Source: Chloroflexota bacterium
GTDB taxonomy: Bacteria; Chloroflexota; Dehalococcoidia; DSTF01; RBG-16-68-14
DNA length: 34,386 nucleotides
Assembly: GCA_003228685.1 (NCBI GenBank)
Contig: QIFC01000093.1
Location: 1-34,386, forward strand
Reading direction: 5' to 3'
Made by a program: the position numbers and the translations under genes
In this document: positions 15,073-22,889 of the stretch, piece by piece
Numbering within the stretch: the stretch's first letter is position 1
How the letters are laid out: each line of letters begins with the position of its first letter
Notes under the pieces: generated by a model
Database searches by the model: none
What the model was told of the DNA's origin: nothing
What the model saw: only the letters and a program-made list of their open reading frames with translations

Positions 15073-15120
15073 TTGCCAAGGACGGGGTCGCGAGTTCGCA
15101 TCTCGTCTTCCGCTCCAGTA
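15073..15120 (+). pseudogene. Displaced 3' fragment of tRNA-Gly (distal att-like repeat)
   Basis: 47 of 48 bases match 7167-7214, beginning at the anticodon loop and ending 3 bases past CCA. The one change (15099) turns the T-loop TTCGAAT into TTCGCAT, hitting the normally invariant A58. The acceptor 5' strand, D-arm and anticodon 5' strand are absent, so it cannot be a functional tRNA. This is the expected relic of the original tRNA 3' end pushed away by an insertion. Confidence 0.9.
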
Positions 15121-15130
15121 GGCTCCTCGG

Positions 15131-15164
15131 GAGCACGGCCACTTGGCCGTGCTCTTCCTTTTGT
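15131..15164 (+). terminator. Strong rho-independent terminator, probably the original tRNA-Gly terminator
   Basis: GAGCACGGCCA (15131-15141), a 2-base loop core and TGGCCGTGCTC (15144-15154) form an 11-bp stem, followed by TTCCTTTT. It starts 10 bases after the displaced tRNA-Gly fragment and 145 bases past the kinase gene. The intact tRNA-Gly at 7137 has no such hairpin. Confidence 0.85.
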
Positions 15165-15206
15165 GCCGAACGGCCCTTGACCGATTGTTACAGTTTATGA
15201 ATGACG

Positions 15207-15236
15207 TTCACATGCCGTTGATTAGATTGCCATAAT
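15207..15236 (+). promoter_or_regulatory. Candidate promoter of the ABC exporter operon
   Basis: TTCACA (15207-15212) and CATAAT (15231-15236) are 18 bases apart, each one mismatch from consensus. A transcript would carry a leader of about 80 bases before the GTG at 15326. The gap 14987-15325 otherwise holds only the tRNA fragment and terminator. Confidence 0.45.
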
Positions 15237-15325
15237 GTGCTATCTCTCATCCTGACCCGATCAAGGATGCTCAGACTAGGTGACCACGGAGCGGTTGCTT
15301 TAGCGGCCCTTCGGGAGGAGACGCT

Positions 15326-17806
15326 GTGAATCTAGACGAAGAACTGGCAATCGAAGTAAATCCATGGCGAGGACGCCTCATCACACTCGCCGTCCTCGGT
15401 GGTATCGCCGCATTGTTTGTAGGCTTGGGCTACGCCTTCTTCTTCCGCGAGGAGTCGGAGACAACGCGGCTCACGGAGGAGATCGAGGTAACACGTGCCA
15501 CCATCAATGCCAACTTGATCGTCTCCGGTGAGGCCGAGGCTCAATTGATCAGCAACCTTACGTTTCGAACGTCCGGCCGCGTTGGCAGCGTCTCGGTCAC
15601 CGTTGGTGACGAAGTGAGAGAAGGCGACATTCTGGCGTCGCTCGAGTCCGACGAGCTAGACAATGCAGTCGCCGCTGCCCAGGCTTCCCTTGCCGCATCG
15701 CAAGCTCGCCTTGCCTTGCTGCTCGAGGGGGCCACGGACGCCGAGCTGGCCGCGGCAACCCAGAACGTAATTCAGGCACAGATCGCGTTCGACAACGTTC
15801 AGCGCGACTTGGATGAGCTTCTTGATGGCCCCTCCGCCTCCCTGCTCACGGCTGATGAGCAGGCCGTGGTCTCCGCGGAGGCCGCCCTTAACCAAGCGAA
15901 CCGCGACAGGCAGTCGCTGATCGACGGCCCTACACGGCCGCAGATCGCAAGCGCCAACCAGGTCGTCATCTCGGCGCAGGCCTCGCTCGACCAAGCCCTG
16001 CGCGACAGGCAATCGCTGATTGATGGTCCAACCGCCGCGCAAATCGCGCAGGCCGACCAGAATGTGGCCTCGGCCCAGGCAGGCCTGAACATGGCAGAAC
16101 GGAGCCTGCAGGACATCCAGGATATCCCGACCAATGTCCAAGTCGCCGCGGCTCAGCAATCTGTCGCCGCCGCGGAAGCGAGCCTCGCGTCCGCTCAGGC
16201 CTCCCTGGATCGCTTAGAGTCGGGACCGAGTGACGCGGCCATCGCCGCAGCCGAGGCCCAGGTCACCGCCGCCGAACAGGGTGTCGCAAGCGCGGAGGTT
16301 GCACAGGACAATGCCGAAGCGAACGTAACTGTCGCCCAAGCGGCGGTTCTGGGCGCGGGCGCTGCCTACTGCGCGCTCAATCCCGGCGACTCTATCTGTC
16401 CCGTCGACATCCCCCTGTCTACAGGAGAGATTGACGACCTGCTCGATCTCCTGAGTGATCCGGGCACGGACCCAGGCCTTATCACACCCATCAATAGCTT
16501 GGTTCAGGCCAACTCCGCGTATCTCTCAGCTCTCAACCTTGTGGATACGGCTGAGCGGGCCTTGGAATCGGCGGAAGCGTCGCTCAACGCCGCCGAGGCG
16601 AACCTAGACGCTCTCACAGACGGCCCGTCCGACGAGGACGTCGCCGCTGCGGAGGCAGGCGTCAGGGCTGCCGAGGAAGGGCTTGCACTTGCCGAGCTAA
16701 ACCTTGAAGAGGTGCTGGATGGTGCCTCCGCGGAAGACATCGCAAGCGCCCAAGATGCGATCGTCACGGCGCAGGCAGCACTTGATACGGCGGTCACGAG
16801 CCGTACCGGTCTCCTGGACAGACCAGACGCCGACGACGTGGCGCGCGCTGACGATGTCATCGTCACTGCTCGAGCTACACTCGATACCGCGGTTGCCAAT
16901 CAGGAGGATCTGCTTGACGGCGCCGACGACGATGACTTCGCTCGCGCGGACGACCAGGTACGCTCTGCCCAGGCCGCGGTGAACGCGGCAGAGGCGCGCC
17001 TAAGCGACTTATTAGAGAATCCAAAGCCCGAGGACATCGAACGGCTGGAGGACAATGGACTCGTTGCCGAAGCTGCCGTCGAGGCGTCGCGCGCGGTTCT
17101 GGCGGAGACGGAACGCGGGGCCCGCCAGACCCAGATCAACCTAGAGCAGGCCAACGTTCGCTCTGCGCAGATTCAGGTCGAGCGGGCGCAGATTCTCAAG
17201 CGCAACGCTCAGATCGTCTCTCCGTTCGATGGCACCGTAGCCGCTGTGAACCTCAATCTCGGTGAATTCAGCGGCGCGTCGGCAGAACCGCCGATTGTTC
17301 TGCTTACGCCCGACGCGGTTGTGTTGGCGATGAGCATCGGCGAGACGGACTATCTACAGGTCCAGCTCGATCAGACGGGCGTGGCGCTCTTCGATGCGCT
17401 TCCCGGCCGGCCGTACCCGTTCCGCATAATCGAGATCGGCCTGGCGCCGGGCGCGAACCAAGGCGTGATCACCTATTCGGTCAAGGGTGCAATTGTCGTA
17501 CTTCCCGATGCGCCTCGCCCAGCGCCCGGCATGAGCGCGAGTGGCCAGATCGTCACCGACTCCAAGGTCGATGTCATCGCAATACCTCCCCGCGCGATCC
17601 GGCGGAGTGGCGGCAGCCAAGTCGTGGACGTCAAGCGGGACGGCGCGGTTATGGAGCAGATTGTTACCACGGGCGCATCTGACAACAACAACGTGGAGAT
17701 ACTGGAGGGCTTGGCTGAAGGGGACATCATCGTGCTGCCGGCCCTGGTCAGCGGGAGATCAGGCGAGGACGCGCCGGACCCAACGCTCCCGGCAGGAATC
17801 AGATAG
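15326..17806 (+). CDS. Giant MacA/HlyD-type periplasmic adaptor with 33-residue coiled-coil repeats
   Basis: An 826-residue membrane fusion protein, about twice the usual length. The GTG start at 15326 follows GGGAGGAG. One N-terminal membrane helix (residues 18-40) is followed by the first lipoyl half (GRVGSVSVTVGDEVREGDIL). Then about eleven coiled-coil units follow, each exactly 33 residues where countable, starting LLDGP-like and running DxxxVxxAQAxLxxA. Six units precede and five follow an interruption at about 340-405 that contains two cysteines (CALNPGDSIC). The second lipoyl half (IVSPFDGTVAAVNLNLGEF) and the beta-barrel/membrane-proximal domains (GMSASGQIVTDS; VVDVKRDGAVMEQIVTTG) close the protein. 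It is 9 bp upstream of the ATPase gene. Adaptors of MacB transporters link the inner-membrane permease to an exit duct; no TolC-like gene is present here. Confidence 0.85.
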   Translation: MNLDEELAIEVNPWRGRLITLAVLGGIAALFVGLGYAFFFREESETTRLTEEIEVTRATINANLIVSGEAEAQLISNLTFRTSGRVGSVSVTVGDEVREGDILASLESDELDNAVAAAQASLAASQARLALLLEGATDAELAAATQNVIQAQIAFDNVQRDLDELLDGPSASLLTADEQAVVSAEAALNQANRDRQSLIDGPTRPQIASANQVVISAQASLDQALRDRQSLIDGPTAAQIAQADQNVASAQAGLNMAERSLQDIQDIPTNVQVAAAQQSVAAAEASLASAQASLDRLESGPSDAAIAAAEAQVTAAEQGVASAEVAQDNAEANVTVAQAAVLGAGAAYCALNPGDSICPVDIPLSTGEIDDLLDLLSDPGTDPGLITPINSLVQANSAYLSALNLVDTAERALESAEASLNAAEANLDALTDGPSDEDVAAAEAGVRAAEEGLALAELNLEEVLDGASAEDIASAQDAIVTAQAALDTAVTSRTGLLDRPDADDVARADDVIVTARATLDTAVANQEDLLDGADDDDFARADDQVRSAQAAVNAAEARLSDLLENPKPEDIERLEDNGLVAEAAVEASRAVLAETERGARQTQINLEQANVRSAQIQVERAQILKRNAQIVSPFDGTVAAVNLNLGEFSGASAEPPIVLLTPDAVVLAMSIGETDYLQVQLDQTGVALFDALPGRPYPFRIIEIGLAPGANQGVITYSVKGAIVVLPDAPRPAPGMSASGQIVTDSKVDVIAIPPRAIRRSGGSQVVDVKRDGAVMEQIVTTGASDNNNVEILEGLAEGDIIVLPALVSGRSGEDAPDPTLPAGIR

Positions 17807-17815
17807 CGCGCGGCG

Positions 17816-18565
17816 ATGATCAGCCTGACCGGCATCACTAAGATCTATACCGTCGGCACCCAGCGTGTCGCCGCGCTCAACGGCGTGGATCTGGAGATCG
17901 AGGACGGGGAGTTCCTCTCCATCATGGGTCCGTCCGGTTCCGGCAAGTCGACGTTGATGAATATCATCGGCTGCCTGGACAGGCAAACGGAAGGAGACTA
18001 CATGCTCGATGGCGTCAACGTCAGGCGCCTTGTCGACAACCAGCTCGCCATGCTGCGGAACCGGCGGCTGGGCTTCGTCTTCCAGTCGTTCAATCTGTTG
18101 CCGCGGATGAGCGCCATCGACCAGGTAGCGCTCCCGTTGCTGTACCGGGGCGCGACGAACCGAAAGCGGGCCGCCGCGGCCGCGCTCAAGCTCGTCGGCC
18201 TCGAGGACCGCATGGACCACAAGCCAACACAGCTCTCCGGTGGCCAGCAGCAACGCGTCGCAATCGCGCGGTCGCTCGTCACGCGGCCCGCTATCATCCT
18301 CGCGGACGAGCCTACCGGCGCCCTCGACTCGAAAACCAGCATGGACGTGATGGCCGTGTTCCGCAGCCTTAATGAAGAGTTGGGCATAACGATCGCATTC
18401 GTCACCCACGAGCACGACGTGGCTTACTATACACGCCGGATCATCTCGCTTCTCGATGGAAAGGTCGTCGGAGATGAACGGAACGTGCCGTCATTCGAGC
18501 GCGACGGCGACGAGACGGCCCATGCGCCGGCCGCACCCGCCTCCATCGCGGAGGCTCCATCATGA
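17816..18565 (+). CDS. MacB/LolD-type ABC transporter ATP-binding protein
   Basis: A 249-residue ATPase. Walker A GPSGSGKST near residue 40, Q-loop FVFQSFNLLPRMSA, signature LSGGQQQRVAIARSL, Walker B IILADEPTGALDS and the switch histidine in FVTHEHDVA. These and the FNLLP sequence place it in the LolD/MacB/FtsE class that pairs with mechanotransmission-type permeases. A low-complexity Ala/Pro tail of about 20 residues follows the domain. The stop overlaps the permease start by 4 bases (ATGA). With the adaptor upstream it forms a three-gene exporter operon; substrate unknown (peptides, lipids and macrolides are all precedents). Confidence 0.93.
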   Translation: MISLTGITKIYTVGTQRVAALNGVDLEIEDGEFLSIMGPSGSGKSTLMNIIGCLDRQTEGDYMLDGVNVRRLVDNQLAMLRNRRLGFVFQSFNLLPRMSAIDQVALPLLYRGATNRKRAAAAALKLVGLEDRMDHKPTQLSGGQQQRVAIARSLVTRPAIILADEPTGALDSKTSMDVMAVFRSLNEELGITIAFVTHEHDVAYYTRRIISLLDGKVVGDERNVPSFERDGDETAHAPAAPASIAEAPS

Positions 18566-19839
18566 CGCTGGCCGATGTTCTAGGTACCGCCCTCGCGTCG
18601 CTCAGGAGCAATATCCTCCGCACACTGCTAACAATGCTGGGAATCGTCATCGGCATCGCGGCTGTGATCACGCTGACCGCTGCCAGCGAAGGCGCCCAGC
18701 AGGGCGTCGGCGACCAGATCAGGGGGCTGGGCAGTAATCTCCTGTTCATTCGCCCTGGACTGGAAGAAACGGATGGCATTCAGTTACCCGGTAGCGGCGT
18801 GAGTCTTTTTCTAGAGGACTCACGAGCGATCGAGAAGGCAAACTTCGAATACATCGACGCAATCGCTGCTCAAGGCACGGTCGGAGGGCCTGGCGACTTT
18901 ATCGGCGCTCAGGCGATCTATCTGGGCCAGAACAAAAGTACGATGCTCCTCGCCACCGAGCCGAGCTATCCGTTCGTCCGCGACTTCTACGTTGATAACG
19001 GCCGCTTCCTTACGGAAGAAGACCTAACAAAGAAGTCTCTGGTCGTTGTCCTCGGTGGGGACGTCGCGGATGACCTCTTCGATACCGAGGACCCTGTCGG
19101 GAAAACGATACGCATTTCGGTCGGCGCTGGACCCATCTCAATCGGCTTCAACTTCACGGTGGTTGGCGTCATGGAGCGTCGGGGAGCCTCTGCGAATACC
19201 GATCAAGATGATGTCATCATCGTCCCCATGCCAACGCTGCAAGCCCGGATCTCGCTGATCCGCGATCCGCGTGGCCGTACGAATATCGACCAAATCAACA
19301 TCAAGCTGAAGAATCGCGATGAGATAGATCAGGCGAAAGAAGAGATTGGCCAGCTCCTGATGGCGCTTCATGCGGTGGATTCGCCTGACTTCAGAATTCA
19401 GTCGCAGAGCGACATCCTCGACACGGCGACACAAGTCGAGCGTTCTCTGCAAGTACTCGTGGTGTCGATCGCACTCATCTCGCTTTTCGTTGGTGGCATC
19501 GGCATCATGAACATCATGCTCGTGTCCGTCACCGAGCGTACACGCGAGATCGGCATTCGCAAAGCGATCGGTGCGAAACGGATGGACATCCTCTGGCAAT
19601 TCCTGATCGAGTCGATCGTCGTGACAACGATGGGCGGCGCGCTTGGCGTGCTGGCCGGCGTTGGCGCGACCGAGATCGCGGAACGTTTCAACATCGGTGG
19701 TGACACGCAATACGTGATCACGCCACTATGGATCATGGTGGGATTCGCCGTGGCCGCAATCACCGGGCTCTTCGCCGGCGTCTACCCCGCCTGGCAGGCA
19801 TCACGCCTCGACCCAATCGAAGCCTTGCGCCACGAATAG
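18562..19839 (+). CDS. MacB-type ABC transporter permease
   Basis: A 425-residue FtsX/MacB-class permease. A first helix at about residues 20-42 (TLLTMLGIVIGIAAVITLTA) is followed by a 230-residue periplasmic core domain (MacB_PCD-type), then three C-terminal helices: LQVLVVSIALISLFVGGIGI, the region before TTMGGALGVLAGVGA, and MVGFAVAAITGLFAGVYPAW. The cytoplasmic loop carries the family motif TERTREIGIRKAIGAKR, which couples to the ATPase. The C-terminus RLDPIEALRHE is the standard ending. It is convergent with the TldE gene, 23 bp away. Confidence 0.93.
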   Translation: MTLADVLGTALASLRSNILRTLLTMLGIVIGIAAVITLTAASEGAQQGVGDQIRGLGSNLLFIRPGLEETDGIQLPGSGVSLFLEDSRAIEKANFEYIDAIAAQGTVGGPGDFIGAQAIYLGQNKSTMLLATEPSYPFVRDFYVDNGRFLTEEDLTKKSLVVVLGGDVADDLFDTEDPVGKTIRISVGAGPISIGFNFTVVGVMERRGASANTDQDDVIIVPMPTLQARISLIRDPRGRTNIDQINIKLKNRDEIDQAKEEIGQLLMALHAVDSPDFRIQSQSDILDTATQVERSLQVLVVSIALISLFVGGIGIMNIMLVSVTERTREIGIRKAIGAKRMDILWQFLIESIVVTTMGGALGVLAGVGATEIAERFNIGGDTQYVITPLWIMVGFAVAAITGLFAGVYPAWQASRLDPIEALRHE

Positions 19840-19862
19840 GGACGCGCCTTCAGCCGCGGCGT

Positions 19863-21218
19863 CTAGATTCCGCTGATCGTCAGCTGCGACATGCGAATGC
19901 TGGGCGCGCCCATGGAGCCGAGCCACAGTACGTCGTCGCCGACAGCGTCGATGCTGGCGAGCATGTCTTTGAGGTTTCCTGAAACGTTGATCTCCGTCAC
20001 CGGATAGGTGACCTTGCCCTTCTCAATGCGGAAGCCTTGGGCGCCACGGGAAAAGTCGCCCGTCGTCTTGTTCACGCCAAATCCCATCAGGTCTGTTAGC
20101 AACAGACCATCTTCGATGCCCTCGATGAGCCTTTCGCTGGGTTCCTCACCGGGCGTTAGCACGAGGTTGCTCGTGCCCGGCGACGGCGGTGCGGAAAGAG
20201 AGCGTCCCGCGGCGCCCGTCGTCTTGCGGCCCATCCGCCGCGCGGTATAGCTGTCGAACAAGAACCCGTTGAACGCTCCGCCCTCAAACAGCGATACCGT
20301 CCTTGAGCGGACACCTTCGCCGTCGAACGGCCGGGAACCGAGCCGGCCTTCGAGGAGCGGGTCGTCCACCAGATTGAACAGCGGCGAACCTACTTGCTGG
20401 CCTTCGAGTCCGGCCAGGAACGTCGAGCGGCGATAGAGCAGTTCGCCGGACACGGCCTCGCCAATCAGCGCCAGCAGCGCCCGGACGACGGGCGCCTCCC
20501 AGACGACCGGCAGCGTCGTGGTCTCCAGCTTCCGCGCTCCCAGCTTGGCGACGGCTCGCGCTGCCGCCTTCCGGCCTACATACTCGGCGTCCTCCAGGTT
20601 GTGCAGCGCCCGTTCGACGGTGTACCAGGAGTCGTTGCGTTTCTTGCCGTCCTCGTCGTCGCAGATCGCCTCGACCATGATGGCGGCGTTGGTGGCGGGG
20701 TAGCTCGCCGCGAAGCCCATGCTGTTGGCAAGCGCTACAACACCGCGCGTGACGCTCATCTCGGCGCCATCGGAATTTGTGACTTTACTGTCGTAATCGA
20801 ACGCTGCCTGTTCACAGCGCAACGCCGTGTCTTTCATCTCGTCGATCGATAGCGATTCGATCCGTTCGTCGTAGAGCTTCAGGTTGGGCTGGCTGGCGAG
20901 CGCAAGTTCGTCGCGATCTGGCAGGCCGGCGTACTCGTCGGGTTCGGCAATGGTCGCCAGTTCGAGCGCTTGCCGCACCAGGGCGGAGAGCGCCTTGGGC
21001 GTCAAGTCGACGGTGGAGCACACGGCCGTGCGCTTGTCCTTGATTACGCGCACGCTTGCCGCATGCGAGGTCGCGTCGATAATGCGTTCGACCTCCGCCA
21101 TGCGGACCCGCGCGGACGTCTCGGCGGACGACGCGACGTACGCGTCTACCTCGTCGGCGCCGAGCTTGCGCGCCTGTTCGACAATACCCGTGGCGATAGA
21201 AAGCAGATCTTCTCGCAT
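19863..21218 (-). CDS. tldE: TldE/PmbA family protease partner
   Basis: A 451-residue member of the PmbA/TldE half of the TldD-TldE heterodimer, which in Escherichia coli cleaves peptides such as microcin B17 leader and the CcdA antitoxin. It lacks the HExxxH metal site, as expected for TldE. Recognisable blocks: SARVRMAEVERI near the N-terminus, TYPVTEINVSGNLKDML and SMGAPSIRMSQLTISG at the end. The ATG at 21218 starts MREDLLSIATGIVEQ, 2 bp after the TldD stop; a longer frame to 21314 is not conserved in type. No RiPP precursor-like small ORF was found in the adjacent gaps. Confidence 0.9.
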   Translation of the reverse strand: MREDLLSIATGIVEQARKLGADEVDAYVASSAETSARVRMAEVERIIDATSHAASVRVIKDKRTAVCSTVDLTPKALSALVRQALELATIAEPDEYAGLPDRDELALASQPNLKLYDERIESLSIDEMKDTALRCEQAAFDYDSKVTNSDGAEMSVTRGVVALANSMGFAASYPATNAAIMVEAICDDEDGKKRNDSWYTVERALHNLEDAEYVGRKAAARAVAKLGARKLETTTLPVVWEAPVVRALLALIGEAVSGELLYRRSTFLAGLEGQQVGSPLFNLVDDPLLEGRLGSRPFDGEGVRSRTVSLFEGGAFNGFLFDSYTARRMGRKTTGAAGRSLSAPPSPGTSNLVLTPGEEPSERLIEGIEDGLLLTDLMGFGVNKTTGDFSRGAQGFRIEKGKVTYPVTEINVSGNLKDMLASIDAVGDDVLWLGSMGAPSIRMSQLTISGI

Positions 21219-21220
21219 GG

Positions 21221-22684
21221 CTAGCCGATATTCGTCCCGCCGACGGTCATGGCGGAAACGAGCGTTGTGGGAATGCCGACGCCAACTGGCACAGACTGGC
21301 CGTCCTTGCCGCACGTCCAGCGCCCGTCGCTCAGCTTGAAGTCGTGGCCTACGGCCGTGACCTTTGTTAGCACATCGGGACCGTTGCCGATCAGGTTTAC
21401 GTTGCGCATGGGGGCCGTGATCTTGCCGTCTTCGATCAGGTAGCCCTCGGTGACGCTGAACACGAAGTCGCCGTTGCTGATGTTCACCTGGCCGCCGGAG
21501 AACGCGACGCAGTAGATGCCCTTGGACACGGACTTGATGATGTCTTCCGGGTCCGACGTTCCGCCCAGCATGTAGGTGTTCGTCATGCGCGGCATCGGGT
21601 AGTGTTTGAAGGACTGCCGCCGGCCATTGCCCGTGGGTTGCGTGCCGAACGCGCCGGCGCTGATCCGGTCCTGAAGGTAACCCTGGAGGATGCCGTTTTC
21701 GATCACTACATTCTTGCGTGGCATGTTGCCTTCGTCGTCAACGTTGATAGACCCGCGGCTCTCATCAATCGTACCGTCGTCGACAACCGTGCATAACTCC
21801 GAGGCGACGAGTTCGCCAATGCGTCCCGAGTAGTTGCTCGTCTTTTTGCGATTGAAATCAGCCTCTAGTCCGTGGCCGATCGCTTCGTGGAGGAGGATGC
21901 CGGAGTCTCCATTGCCGAGCACGACAGGGAACGTCCCCGCCGGCGCCTCGACAGAGGATTGCAGCAGAACAGCTTGCCGCGCGGCCTCCTCTGCCAGCGC
22001 CTCGGGTGACGAGCCCTCAAAGTAGGCCATGCCCATTCGCCCTCCGCCGCCCCAGCGTGCCGTCTGCCTGCTCCCGTCGCGCTCGGAGAGGCAACTCACG
22101 TTGAAGCGCACAAGCGGTTGAACGTCGCTGGCCATGCGTCCGTCGCTTGTGTAAATGGCAATGTGCTTCAGCTCGTCGACGATGTTGATGTCCGCTCGGG
22201 CGATCGATGGATCGTATGCTCGGGCAGCCCGGTCCGCGCGCACCATCAGGTCGACCTTGTCCTGTGCCGGGATGTCGACCGTGCTGCCTTCGGGCGAGTA
22301 GTACTGTGGGGTCTCGTAGTGGACAACGTCGATGGGTGGCGTCTTTTCGTCGCGGGCGGCGATCTTCGCCGCGGTTTCGGCGGCCTTGCGCAGCGCTGCG
22401 AGATCGAGATCCTCACTGTAGGCGTAGCCAACGGCCTCGCCCGAGAGGACGCGGACGCCCATTCCTTGGGATAAGCTGCGTGTCGCGTTCTTTACCGCTT
22501 GCTGTTCGAACACGATGCTACCCGCCTCCTTATGCTCGAAAAACAGCTCGGCGTAGTCACCGCCGCATGAGAGCGCGGCATCGAGAACGCTAGAGGCGAT
22601 TGCGTCGTCGATGCCGAACTTCTCGCGAATATAGTTAGTGCTTGCGTCCGCGGCCAAGGCGTCCGCTTCGCGACTGTTTGCCAT
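21221..22684 (-). CDS. tldD: TldD family metalloprotease
   Basis: A 487-residue zinc protease subunit. The HExxxH motif is HEAIGH starting at His266, in GILLHEAIGHGLEAD, and a Cys in KGIYCVAFSGGQVN matches the third zinc ligand known in E. coli TldD. Other blocks: MPRMTNTYML and DFVFSVTEGYLIEDGKIT. The ATG at 22684 has AGGAGA upstream and gives the usual N-terminus; the frame extends to 22861 without similarity. It forms a two-gene operon with TldE. Target peptides in this organism are unknown. Confidence 0.92.
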   Translation of the reverse strand: MANSREADALAADASTNYIREKFGIDDAIASSVLDAALSCGGDYAELFFEHKEAGSIVFEQQAVKNATRSLSQGMGVRVLSGEAVGYAYSEDLDLAALRKAAETAAKIAARDEKTPPIDVVHYETPQYYSPEGSTVDIPAQDKVDLMVRADRAARAYDPSIARADINIVDELKHIAIYTSDGRMASDVQPLVRFNVSCLSERDGSRQTARWGGGGRMGMAYFEGSSPEALAEEAARQAVLLQSSVEAPAGTFPVVLGNGDSGILLHEAIGHGLEADFNRKKTSNYSGRIGELVASELCTVVDDGTIDESRGSINVDDEGNMPRKNVVIENGILQGYLQDRISAGAFGTQPTGNGRRQSFKHYPMPRMTNTYMLGGTSDPEDIIKSVSKGIYCVAFSGGQVNISNGDFVFSVTEGYLIEDGKITAPMRNVNLIGNGPDVLTKVTAVGHDFKLSDGRWTCGKDGQSVPVGVGIPTTLVSAMTVGGTNIG

Positions 22685-22804
22685 GCGGGAGTCTCCTGAA
22701 CCTAATGTCGATGATGTTGGAATCAATAGTAACAGAAACGCTATGCCACTCATCCTATAGGAAACTAGGTGCTCCAGATACGAATGTGAATCTGTGGTGC
22801 GTCT

Positions 22805-22833
22805 TGATCTCAATACCATCTGGTCGTACTCTA
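22805..22833 (+). promoter_or_regulatory. Candidate promoter of the solute-binding protein gene
   Basis: TTGATC (22805-22810), 17 bases, TACTCT (22828-22833). The predicted transcript start lies just before the inverted repeat at 22843-22863. Confidence 0.4.
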
Positions 22834-22842
22834 ACCGCAGCC

Positions 22843-22863
22843 TTGATGCGTCTGCCATCAAGC
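22843..22863. promoter_or_regulatory. Inverted repeat in the leader of the binding-protein gene
   Basis: CTTGATG and CATCAAG, 7-bp perfect, with a 7-base spacer, immediately downstream of the candidate promoter and 27 bases before the ATG. Compatible with a repressor operator or a small leader hairpin. Confidence 0.4.
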
Positions 22864-22889
22864 GAAAGCTAAGTTGAGGAGGGACAGCT

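Larger units (their letters stand above)
7167..15120. mobile_element. Putative tRNA-Gly-flanked respiratory islet
   Basis: About 7.9 kb bounded by direct repeats of the tRNA-Gly 3' part (7167-7214 and 15073-15120; 47 of 48 identical). It contains exactly eight intact genes: a six-gene electron-transfer operon and its divergent two-component system. Direct duplication of a tRNA 3' end is the known footprint of tyrosine-recombinase integration, where the incoming element restores the tRNA and pushes the original 3' end to the far side. No integrase, excisionase or replication gene is present, so it is either a decayed element or one mobilised in trans. The repeats are seen; the integration history is inferred. 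Confidence 0.6.

Noticed and set aside
15060..15120. Second functional tRNA-Gly
   Set aside because: The 5' half is missing and the T-loop A58 is changed, so no cloverleaf can form.
19863..22684. RiPP biosynthesis locus because of TldD/TldE
   Set aside because: No precursor-like small ORF, modification enzyme or dedicated exporter is adjacent in a RiPP arrangement; TldD/E are widespread housekeeping proteases. The nearby MacAB operon is convergent and not evidently linked.
21221..22861. 546-residue version of TldD
   Set aside because: The extra 59 residues resemble nothing in the family, and the ATG at 22684 has a good ribosome site.
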